Positions 34,690 through 41,848 of a stretch of 64,000 nucleotides of DNA are shown in pieces. Within the stretch, counting starts at the first letter, position 1; each line of letters opens with the position of its first letter. A model generated the notes under the pieces. That model did no database searches. It saw nothing but the letters and a program-made list of their open reading frames with translations, and was not told the origin of the DNA. The DNA lies in assembly GCF_014926385.1 (NCBI RefSeq), contig NZ_CP053291.1:1612001-1676000 (forward strand). Direction: 5' to 3'. Source of the DNA: Trueperella pecoris (GTDB lineage Bacteria; Actinomycetota; Actinomycetes; Actinomycetales; Actinomycetaceae). Made by a program: the position numbers and the translations under genes.

Positions 34690-35804
34690 GCTTTCAATGC
34701 CTCGAAGGCGCGCAAGGTCTCATCTCGATCCGTGATCACACCAGTTTCGCCATAGCGTGAAACGATATCCACGGCCTCCCGCACGCTACCCACGTTGCAT
34801 TGTGGGGGAATCTGTCGGTTGATCGCCTCCCACCTCACCGAGGCGGCGAGGTCTTTCTCCAGTGGGTTGACGTAGGCACTATCTTCTCCGCCCCTCTGAT
34901 CCCACCGACGTGGCACCTCGACCCCGAGCTCAGCCAGTTGCTCCGATACGTGCGCCACGGCCTCTTCGACGGCGGGCCGCACGGACCCGTATCCCCTCCC
35001 GAGGCATATCTCGTAGCCCTCCGGCGAGACCACACAGGTCACATTCTTGTCTGTCAGCGCCAACCTCGAGGAAATCCCATCACCGGCCAACGCCGAATCC
35101 AGGATATACGTTCCACCAGCGCTGACGATGACCAGCAGTACGCCGACTGCCAGGTTGCGGGCTGACCGGCGTCGTCCGCCCTCGTACAGCTTGAGGACAC
35201 CGAAGGCGATGAGGAGGGACGCAACGATTCCCACAAGGTGAAATCTCCAATGTGGGACGACGCCGACGAGGCTCGCGCTGGCCCCGCCTGCCTGCACGAG
35301 CGGCGCTAAATGTGTCCCATACAAACCAAGGATCAGCCCAAAGATGCCCAGCGTCACGACGGGCGCGAGCCACAGACGTGGGTAGGCGCCGCCGGAGACA
35401 AAACCGACGACCCCAGCGACATAGATCAGCATGAGGGCGCTCAGCATTGGCCACACGTCGGGCCATGTTGCGAAGAATCCGCCCGTGTATGTGCAGGCAA
35501 TCGCCATCGCAAGACCGCCCAAGCCCAATGCGGCCGCCACCGGGCGAAATAGTCGTGTCACCTCCCGCAACACGACCGATGAGTGACGCGGGGACATGGC
35601 CAGGACATCGTCGAGAGCGGGGACCATCTGAGCGGCCCACCATGCAGACAAACCCGCGAAAAGAGGAGCGATCATCACGGACAGGAACGCCAGAGACATC
35701 GAGGCGCGCGTCCACTCGTATCGCCAATCCCAGTCACGTGCTACGAGGTTGATCAACACAAATAGGGTGGCAAGGACGAATATGGATCGTTGGTTACTCC
35801 TCAT
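34683..35804 (-). CDS. ABC-2-like permease with extracytoplasmic Cys-containing domain
   Basis: The 373-residue protein has about six helices in the first 245 residues, then an extracellular-looking domain with four Cys: TCVVSPEGYEICLGRGY, QCNVGS and a C-terminal KAC. A similar outer domain after an ABC-2-type membrane part occurs in other actinobacterial permeases. I start at ATG 35804, which overlaps the ATPase end by 11 bases; a frame open to 35915 would lie mostly inside the ATPase gene. It probably pairs with that ATPase. Confidence 0.65.
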   Translation of the reverse strand: MRSNQRSIFVLATLFVLINLVARDWDWRYEWTRASMSLAFLSVMIAPLFAGLSAWWAAQMVPALDDVLAMSPRHSSVVLREVTRLFRPVAAALGLGGLAMAIACTYTGGFFATWPDVWPMLSALMLIYVAGVVGFVSGGAYPRLWLAPVVTLGIFGLILGLYGTHLAPLVQAGGASASLVGVVPHWRFHLVGIVASLLIAFGVLKLYEGGRRRSARNLAVGVLLVIVSAGGTYILDSALAGDGISSRLALTDKNVTCVVSPEGYEICLGRGYGSVRPAVEEAVAHVSEQLAELGVEVPRRWDQRGGEDSAYVNPLEKDLAASVRWEAINRQIPPQCNVGSVREAVDIVSRYGETGVITDRDETLRAFEALKAC

Positions 35805-36498
35805 CTGTGCCCGACCTGCCGAGGAGTACATCTCGCGCCTGGCGTGCCGAGAGCCGCTCTTCATGGAGCTCGCATCCGCCACGGCGAAGGACGAGGAGCG
35901 CCCCGTTGAGCGCAACGATCTCCTCCACCGAGTGCGTGGTCATGATCGTCATGGTCTCTCGCGAGATACTTCGTAAGGATTGCCAGAGCAGTTCTTGGTG
36001 GCGCAGGTCAATCCCCGACGTTGGCTCGTCCAAAAGTAAGAGTTTGGGGCGGTGGAGGGTCGCCATCGCCAGGAAGACCCTCCGCGCCGTTCCGCCTGAG
36101 AGCGCACCCATGTGATGGTCGAGCAGGTCGGAAATGTTGGCCATGTCCACCGCACGGTCGATATGAGCCTGAGTTTGGGCGCCCGGAATCATACGAAGCC
36201 ACGCCGCATACTGGAGCGCTTCCCTCACCGTGAAGCCTTTCGGGAATCGAGGGAACTGCGCCAAATAGCCGATCTGCGCTCGGACGGCTTCGAGGTTTGC
36301 GCGCACCACAACCGTGCCGTCGAATATTATCTGACCTCGATGCGGAATCAGGGTGGCAAGTGCACTCAACAGGGTTGTCTTACCTGCTCCGTTCTCTCCC
36401 GCAACGAGATTTAGCCCTTCCGTGAGCGTGACCGTCACAGAATCTATGACCGCTTTTCTCCCTCGAAAAACGGTAACGTCGCGCAACTCAACTTTCAT
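35794..36498 (-). CDS. ABC transporter ATP-binding protein
   Basis: The 234-residue ATPase has Walker A GENGAGKTT (34-42), the signature LSGGTARRVFLA, Walker B LLLLDEPTSG and the H-loop MTTHSVEE. The CcmA/ABC-2 type sequence suggests an exporter rather than an importer. It lies 21 bases downstream of a secreted-protein gene and overlaps a permease gene, so all are likely co-transcribed. Confidence 0.88.
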   Translation of the reverse strand: MKVELRDVTVFRGRKAVIDSVTVTLTEGLNLVAGENGAGKTTLLSALATLIPHRGQIIFDGTVVVRANLEAVRAQIGYLAQFPRFPKGFTVREALQYAAWLRMIPGAQTQAHIDRAVDMANISDLLDHHMGALSGGTARRVFLAMATLHRPKLLLLDEPTSGIDLRHQELLWQSLRSISRETMTIMTTHSVEEIVALNGALLVLRRGGCELHEERLSARQARDVLLGRSGTDEE

Positions 36499-36519
36499 GG
36501 GAGTGGTTGTCTCATTGAT

Positions 36520-36993
36520 CTAGTAATTTTCAGTGATTATCGCAGGTTCACTACAAGAATCAGGTACCGGGAATCCCATCTGCGCACATACAACCATCAC
36601 TCCCCTCATTGCAAAACCGTCCGCCGGCATCGCAGATGTCAAGGTCTGAGCCAACATACTTCCAGCCCTGTCTGCAGGTGAGCGTGTCGACTTACTTGTG
36701 AGGTTATCCCAGTGCTGATAAAGCTGCCCGGTACTCGTATCTCTCCGATTAACTAACGCACTAAATTGTGTTGTCCCATGCACAGTGTTGCCATCCCTCA
36801 GCCCATCGACAACCCGCATGGTAGACGCAGCCACTCCCGCAACATTCACAAACCTTCCACCACCAGAAACGACTTCATTACCTTTGTAATAAGAAGCTAC
36901 GGGCCCCCAGCTTTTACCTTGAGCTTGTGCAAAGCCCGCCGCAAGAAATAAGGCCGACACCATAACCATAGCAGCGCACCGATTTATCCGCAT
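36520..36993 (-). CDS. Small secreted protein of unknown family
   Basis: The 157-residue protein has a Sec signal (MRINRCAAMVMVSALFLAAG, cleavage likely after FAQA) and a mature part of about 132 residues starting QGKSWGPVASYYKGN. Two Cys near the C-terminus (VVCAQMG, DSCSEP) could form a disulfide. ATG 36993 has GAGGAG five bases upstream; the ATG three bases earlier is too close. Base composition is lower in GC than nearby genes. Linked to an ABC exporter, it might be an export substrate or a bacteriocin-like factor, but no known family is recognised. Confidence 0.6.
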   Translation of the reverse strand: MRINRCAAMVMVSALFLAAGFAQAQGKSWGPVASYYKGNEVVSGGGRFVNVAGVAASTMRVVDGLRDGNTVHGTTQFSALVNRRDTSTGQLYQHWDNLTSKSTRSPADRAGSMLAQTLTSAMPADGFAMRGVMVVCAQMGFPVPDSCSEPAIITENY

Positions 36994-37142
36994 CATCACT
37001 CCTCTATTGAATATATAAGTCACAACACGCACTACACCTACCTTGGACACTTTGGAACATACTTGCCAAACATTCGAATTAGCCAATTTTAGACAATCAA
37101 AAATTAAAACTAGTTTCGCTGCGCCGACACGACCCCTGCACG

Positions 37143-37301
37143 TCCGACGCCACCGTCGCACCTCTCGCTTGACGACGCACCTTAAACCGGGCTTTCTTGT
37201 GCGTCACCGACGGAAAGGTACGTCACGGACGGAGAGGTGCGTCGCGAGCGGGCGCTAGACGCGGGTCGCCACGAGCGGAGAGGTGCACCATGAGCGGCGG
37301 G
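37143..37301. repeat. Cluster of 19-bp repeats in both orientations
   Basis: In the 365-base gap upstream of the SMP-30 gene, a 19-bp unit close to GTGCGTCRCGAGCGGAGAG recurs at exact 19-base steps: 37199, 37218 and 37237 (the last diverges after 15 bases), then 37264 and 37283. A copy in the opposite orientation occupies 37162-37180, with a weaker one at 37143-37161. The two orientations face each other across an 18-base spacer. Nothing is coded here; 36994-37140 is AT-rich and probably holds the promoter of the secreted-protein gene. The repeat pattern is visible; its role is unknown. Confidence 0.7.
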
Positions 37302-37358
37302 ACCTCATGTAAAAGCGCGACCTCACGTAGAATAGACCTTCCTGGGAAAGGAGCAATC

Positions 37359-38198
37359 ATGTTCGAACAGATCACCGAACCCGCGGCCTATCACGGCGAG
37401 GGCCCATGCTGGTCCGCGAGCTGGGGTGGCCTGCGCTGGGTGGATATGCTGGCCGGAGACCTCCTGACCCTCCTTCCCGACGGCTCGATCCACCGCCTCC
37501 CCACCGGCTCACCGGTTGCGGCCTTCGTGCGCCCGCGCGCGAGCGGCGGTTTCGTCGTCGGACTTGAGCGCGGCCTGGGCCTGGCCGACGAGCCTTTCGG
37601 CGAGGTTCGCCATCTTCCGCCCATGTGGGACGACGCCGACCTGCGCATGAACGAAGGTGCCACCGACCCCTGGGGAAACCTCTACGCCGGCTCCATGGCC
37701 TATTCGCGCACGCCTGGAGCGGGATCCCTCTTCAAAGTTTCCCCAGACCTAGACGTCACAACGGTGTTGCCAAGGGTCTCGACGTCGAACGGCCTCGACT
37801 TCTCGCCCGACGCCCACCGCGCCTACTATCACGACACCGCCACGCGTAGCACGGACGTGTTCGACGTCGTGGATCAGGAGCTGAAGAATCGCCGCGTCTT
37901 CCACGAGGCGATCGGCACGAGTCCCGACGGGCTGACCGTGGACAGCGCGGGCAACGTGTGGGTGGCCCTCAACAAGGTGGGCAAGGTCCGCCTCTACTCC
38001 CCTGACGCCGAGATTCTTAGCGAGTGGGAGCTTCCCGTCCGCCTCGTCACCGCGGTAACGCTTGGCGGCCCCGACGGTCGCGATGTCTTCATCACCACCT
38101 CCCGCGAAAACCTCGCCGACCCGGAGCCGGCAGCCGGCGCGGTCTTCCACGGGCGCGCCGAGGTTCCCGGCAAGCCGGTCGTGCCGTTTGCAGGCTAA
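37359..38198 (+). CDS. SMP-30/gluconolactonase family protein
   Basis: The 279-residue beta-propeller protein has the metal-site residues of the family: Glu in HGEGPCW, Asn in MNEGATDPWGNL, Asn in TSNGLDFSP and Asp in GTSPDGLTVD. Members hydrolyse sugar lactones or related esters with a divalent metal. I start at ATG 37359 with AAAGGAG just upstream; an open frame from 37197 runs across the repeat cluster and is rejected. No sugar-oxidation genes are adjacent, so the substrate is unknown. Confidence 0.82.
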   Translation: MFEQITEPAAYHGEGPCWSASWGGLRWVDMLAGDLLTLLPDGSIHRLPTGSPVAAFVRPRASGGFVVGLERGLGLADEPFGEVRHLPPMWDDADLRMNEGATDPWGNLYAGSMAYSRTPGAGSLFKVSPDLDVTTVLPRVSTSNGLDFSPDAHRAYYHDTATRSTDVFDVVDQELKNRRVFHEAIGTSPDGLTVDSAGNVWVALNKVGKVRLYSPDAEILSEWELPVRLVTAVTLGGPDGRDVFITTSRENLADPEPAAGAVFHGRAEVPGKPVVPFAG

Positions 38199-38339
38199 GC
38201 CCGCCGCTAAGCTTACGCCACCCCATTGCAAGGCAAGGAAGAACACACATCACCTTTTCCCGCTTCTGACCTGCGAAAACGACTAGATCACGATTTCTTG
38301 GCACGGGCCGAACCGCGCACGAGGTATACACTTGAGCCC

Positions 38340-38996
38340 ATGTCCACGCCCCTGTCTGATGATGGCCTTTTCGACCTGCCCGAGTCGGCGCGAGCACCGC
38401 ACGCCCGCGTCATTTTGGTGATGGGCGCATCCGGCAGCGGCAAGACGCGCTTCACGACGCGCACAGGCCTCCCCGTCGTCTCGCTTGATGAGTTTTACTA
38501 CGATGGCGATCGGCCCGGCATGCCGATGCGCCACGGCATGGTCGACTGGGATTCTCCATCCACATGGGATCGCCAAGGAGCAGTTGACGCACTCGTCGAG
38601 CTCTGCACCAAGGGAACCACGACGGTCCCGGTTTACGACATCCCCACCAGCAAGAAGGTCGGTGAACGGACTCTCGAGATGGATGGGCGCCGCTACGTGC
38701 TGGCCGAGGGAATTTTTGCCCCCGAAATCATCAACGACCTCAAACGAGAAGGCATCCTCGCTGACGCCATGTGCATCAAGCGCCCCCGCGTGCAGACCTT
38801 CTGGTTCCGCCTCATGCGTGACCTCGACGAGGCACGCAAGCCGCTACCGAACCTCCTGCGCCGCGGCATCGCCCATTTCTTCGCCGAGCCCGCAATGTAT
38901 CGCCGCGTGGAGGCGAAGGGCGCCCGACCGGTCTCCTACACCGAAGCACAGGAAGCGCTGACTCAGATGCTGGCCGCCCTGCGCTGGAACGAGTAG
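38340..38996 (+). CDS. Uridine kinase-like P-loop protein
   Basis: The 218-residue protein has Walker A MGASGSGKTRF (about residues 29-39) followed by LDEFYYDGDRPGMP and WDSPSTWD, the pattern of uridine kinase-type nucleoside kinases. The C-terminal part is less conserved, so the actual substrate is uncertain. I start at ATG 38340; an open frame from 38226 is disregarded. TATACA at 38325-38330 would place transcription very close to the ATG, so the mRNA may be leaderless. Confidence 0.75.
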   Translation: MSTPLSDDGLFDLPESARAPHARVILVMGASGSGKTRFTTRTGLPVVSLDEFYYDGDRPGMPMRHGMVDWDSPSTWDRQGAVDALVELCTKGTTTVPVYDIPTSKKVGERTLEMDGRRYVLAEGIFAPEIINDLKREGILADAMCIKRPRVQTFWFRLMRDLDEARKPLPNLLRRGIAHFFAEPAMYRRVEAKGARPVSYTEAQEALTQMLAALRWNE

Positions 38997-39097
38997 TTGC
39001 CGCTCGTGAGAGCCCCGCGTCTGCACTACCACCGCGCATCGTGAGGTTCGGATGCGAGCGTGACGACGGCGTCGTCAGCCCGCATCAAACTGTGAGC

Positions 39098-39145
39098 GTG
39101 CACACTTTCTCAAACTCCATTTGTTCATAGTGCAAACATGTTCAA
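39098..39145 (+). promoter_or_regulatory. Candidate operators upstream of glpF
   Basis: GTGCACACTT followed by three bases and CAA (from 39098) repeats the pattern found upstream of glpA (from 29818). Twenty bases further, TTGTTCAT (39121-39128) and ATGTTCAA (39138-39145) form an interrupted palindrome. Both lie in the 271-base gap before glpF, where no gene is seen. Shared control of the two glp loci is inferred. Confidence 0.45.
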
Positions 39146-39267
39146 TTCGTCTAGTCCGGACCGCATGCCTGCTCAAACGAGCAAGAATAGGATAAGGCTT
39201 CCGAGTTTTCTTTTGAGCCTTTCGGCAACGTCGCCGAATAATGTCGCACAACGTGAAAGAGGCAATT

Positions 39268-40014
39268 ATGTCACTTGGAGAAATCTTTGTATCCGAGTTC
39301 ATCGGAACAATGTTCCTCATCATCTTGGGTGTTGGCGTCGTGGCCAACAACCTGCTGACGAAGAACAAGGGCCGCGGAACCGGCTGGCTGATGATCAACT
39401 TTGGATGGGGTCTTGCAGTCTTTATCGGCGTCTACGCCGCCTACCGGACCGGCGGTCACCTCAACCCGGCGGTGACCCTCGGTGTCCTTGCTGCAGGTGC
39501 CGAGGAGTACGTCCCCGGCGTTGCAGTGAACTTCGCCAACACAATGGTCTACATTGTGGCCCAGTTTGCCGGCGCGTTCGTCGGCGCAGTGGTGGCCTGG
39601 CTTTCCTACAAGCAGCACTACGATGCACACGAGAACAAGGCCGAGATTCTCGGCACCTTCGCCACCGGCCCGGAAATCCGCAACCCACTGTGGAACACCC
39701 TCACTGAGGCCGTCGGCACCTTCGTGCTCGTCGCCTGGGTTCTCTACAATGGCGGCATCCCGACCGCCGTCGGCCCGCTCGCCGTTGCCCTCGTGATCGT
39801 CGCAATCGGCGCCTCCCTCGGCGGCCCGACCGGGTACGCAATCAACCCCGCCCGTGACCTCGGACCGCGTATCGCTCACGCCATCCTGCCAATCAAGGGC
39901 AAGGGTGGCTCCGACTGGGGCTACTCCTGGGTTCCGGTTGTCGGCCCGACCATCGGCGGCGTTCTCGCAGGTCTGGTCTTCGGCCCGAACATGCTCAACA
40001 TCCTCGGCATGTAG
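39268..40014 (+). CDS. glpF: Glycerol uptake facilitator (aquaglyceroporin)
   Basis: The 248-residue MIP-family channel has both NPA motifs, GGHLNPAVT and GYAINPARDLGPR; the Asp after the second NPA is the mark of glycerol-conducting members. Six helices are visible. I prefer ATG 39268 with GAAAGAGG six bases upstream, so that the protein begins MSLGEIFVSEFIGT; ATG 39241 is in frame but has weak context. glpK follows 208 bases later. Confidence 0.93.
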   Translation: MSLGEIFVSEFIGTMFLIILGVGVVANNLLTKNKGRGTGWLMINFGWGLAVFIGVYAAYRTGGHLNPAVTLGVLAAGAEEYVPGVAVNFANTMVYIVAQFAGAFVGAVVAWLSYKQHYDAHENKAEILGTFATGPEIRNPLWNTLTEAVGTFVLVAWVLYNGGIPTAVGPLAVALVIVAIGASLGGPTGYAINPARDLGPRIAHAILPIKGKGGSDWGYSWVPVVGPTIGGVLAGLVFGPNMLNILGM

Positions 40015-40020
40015 TAACGA

Positions 40021-40075
40021 ACGACGCCGTCTGGCCGCATCTCTCCCTACGTTTAACGCGGCCTGGCGGCGTCGT
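40021..40075. terminator. Long inverted repeat between glpF and glpK
   Basis: An 18-base arm (40021-40038, starting ACGACGCCG) pairs with 40058-40075 (ending GGCGTCGT) with two mismatches and a 19-base loop, six bases after the glpF stop. No T-run follows. It probably ends or attenuates the glpF transcript, so glpK may have its own promoter in the following 147 bases. Confidence 0.6.
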
Positions 40076-40222
40076 GCTATGTGGCGCTTGGACACTGCTC
40101 ACGGGCGGTAGCGGGATAATTCTCAGAATCTTTTTTACCGTTGACCGTTTGTTAAAAGTATGATGGGCGCCCCACACCATCGCTATCATTTTTAGTAACC
40201 ATTCAATGACGAAGGGAACCCA

Positions 40223-41749
40223 ATGACTGAGAAAAAGTACGTAATGGCGATCGACCAGGGAACAACGTCATCCCGTGCGATCATCTTCGACCACTCCGGC
40301 AACATCGTCTCGGTGGGTCAGAAGGAACATGAGCAGATCCTGCCCAAGGCTGGATGGGTTGAGCACAACCCGATCGAAATCCGTGACAACATTCGCGAGG
40401 TCATTGGCCAGGCGCTGTCCAAGGCAAACATCAACCGGCACGAGATCGCAGCGGTTGGCGTGACCAACCAGCGCGAGACCGCCGTCGTGTGGGATAAGAA
40501 CACGGGCGAACCGATCTACAACGCCATCGTGTGGCAGGACACCCGTACGGACAAGATCGTCCGCGAGCTTGCTGGGGACGAGGGGCCGGACAAGTACAAG
40601 GAAATTTGCGGCCTTGGCTTGGCCACCTACTTCTCCGGCCCGAAGATCAAGTGGATCCTCGACAACGTCGAGGGCGCACGTGAGAAGGCTGAAGCCGGCG
40701 ACCTCCTCTTCGGCAACACCGACTCCTGGGTGATCTGGAACCTCACCGGTGGCCCCAACGGCGGCGTCCACGTCACCGACGTCACGAACGCCTCCCGCAC
40801 CATGCTGATGGACGTGCGCGAGCTGAAGTGGCGCGAGGACATCTGTGCGGACATGACCATTCCGATGTCGATGCTCCCCGAGATCAAGTCCTCCTCCGAG
40901 GTCTACGGCTACGGCTCGAAGAACTCCCTCATCATCGACACCCCGATCTCGGGCGACCTCGGCGATCAGCAGGCAGCGACCTTCGGCCAGGCCTGCTTCG
41001 AAAAGGGCATGGCTAAGAACACCTACGGCACCGGCTGCTTCATGCTCATCAACACGGGCACCGAGGCCATCACCTCCAAGAACGGCCTGCTGACCACGGT
41101 GTGCTACAAGATCGGCGACCAAGACACGGTCTACGCCCTTGAGGGCTCGATTGCCGTGACGGGCTCGCTCGTGCAGTGGCTGCGTGATCAGCTCGGCATC
41201 ATCTCCTCCGCACCGGAGATTGAGACCCTGGCCGACACGGTTGAAGACAACGGCGGCGTCTACATCGTCCCGGCGTTCTCCGGCCTGTTCGCCCCGTACT
41301 GGAAGGACGACGCTCGCGGCGCGATCGTCGGACTGACCAGGTACAACAACAAGGGCCACCTGGCACGCGCGGTCCTCGAGGCCACCGCGTTCCAGACCGC
41401 CGAAGTTCTTGAGGCCATGAATGCCGATTCCGGCGTAGACCTCGAAGAGCTTCGCGTTGACGGCGGCATGACCGCCAATGACGCCCTCATGCAGTTCCAG
41501 GCCGACATCCTCGGTGTCAACGTGGTCAAGCCCGTCGTCGCCGAAACCACCGCGCTCGGCGCCGCATACGCGGCAGGCATCGCGGTCGGCTTCTGGAATG
41601 GCGAGCAGGACGTCATCGACAACTGGCAGGAGGACAAGCGCTGGTCGCCTCAGATGGACGACTGCGAGCGTGCCCGCCAGATGCGCCTGTGGAAGAAGGC
41701 CGTCTCCCGCACCTTCGATTGGGTGGACGATGACGTTCGCGGCGAGTAA
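40223..41749 (+). CDS. glpK: Glycerol kinase
   Basis: GlpK phosphorylates glycerol with ATP. The 508-residue FGGY-family protein begins [20 protein letters not shown] and has the signatures [20 protein letters not shown] and the ATPase motif [20 protein letters not shown]. The length is normal. The gene follows glpF, with a terminator-like palindrome just after its stop. Confidence 0.96.
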   Translation: MTEKKYVMAIDQGTTSSRAIIFDHSGNIVSVGQKEHEQILPKAGWVEHNPIEIRDNIREVIGQALSKANINRHEIAAVGVTNQRETAVVWDKNTGEPIYNAIVWQDTRTDKIVRELAGDEGPDKYKEICGLGLATYFSGPKIKWILDNVEGAREKAEAGDLLFGNTDSWVIWNLTGGPNGGVHVTDVTNASRTMLMDVRELKWREDICADMTIPMSMLPEIKSSSEVYGYGSKNSLIIDTPISGDLGDQQAATFGQACFEKGMAKNTYGTGCFMLINTGTEAITSKNGLLTTVCYKIGDQDTVYALEGSIAVTGSLVQWLRDQLGIISSAPEIETLADTVEDNGGVYIVPAFSGLFAPYWKDDARGAIVGLTRYNNKGHLARAVLEATAFQTAEVLEAMNADSGVDLEELRVDGGMTANDALMQFQADILGVNVVKPVVAETTALGAAYAAGIAVGFWNGEQDVIDNWQEDKRWSPQMDDCERARQMRLWKKAVSRTFDWVDDDVRGE

Positions 41750-41771
41750 GCAGTAAGTTAACCTCCAACGC

Positions 41772-41799
41772 GTGGGCGGGCCCGACTGGGTCCGCCCAC
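41772..41799. terminator. Terminator-like palindrome after glpK
   Basis: GTGGGCGG (41772-41779) pairs with CCGCCCAC (41792-41799) and the inner bases (GCCC/GGGT) extend the stem. It sits 22 bases past the glpK stop and before the next gene's promoter. No clear T-run is present. Confidence 0.6.
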
Positions 41800-41848
41800 A
41801 GCTTTACATGTCACCTAACCTGCGCACTGTCTCGCTCATACGTCTACT

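Noticed and set aside
36520-36993. Lactococcin 972-family bacteriocin
   Set aside because: The gene order resembles such loci and the mature start has W and YY, but length and the remaining sequence do not fit the family pattern.
37199-37301. CRISPR array
   Set aside because: The 19-bp units abut each other without unique spacers, and no cas gene is nearby; it is a tandem/inverted intergenic repeat instead.
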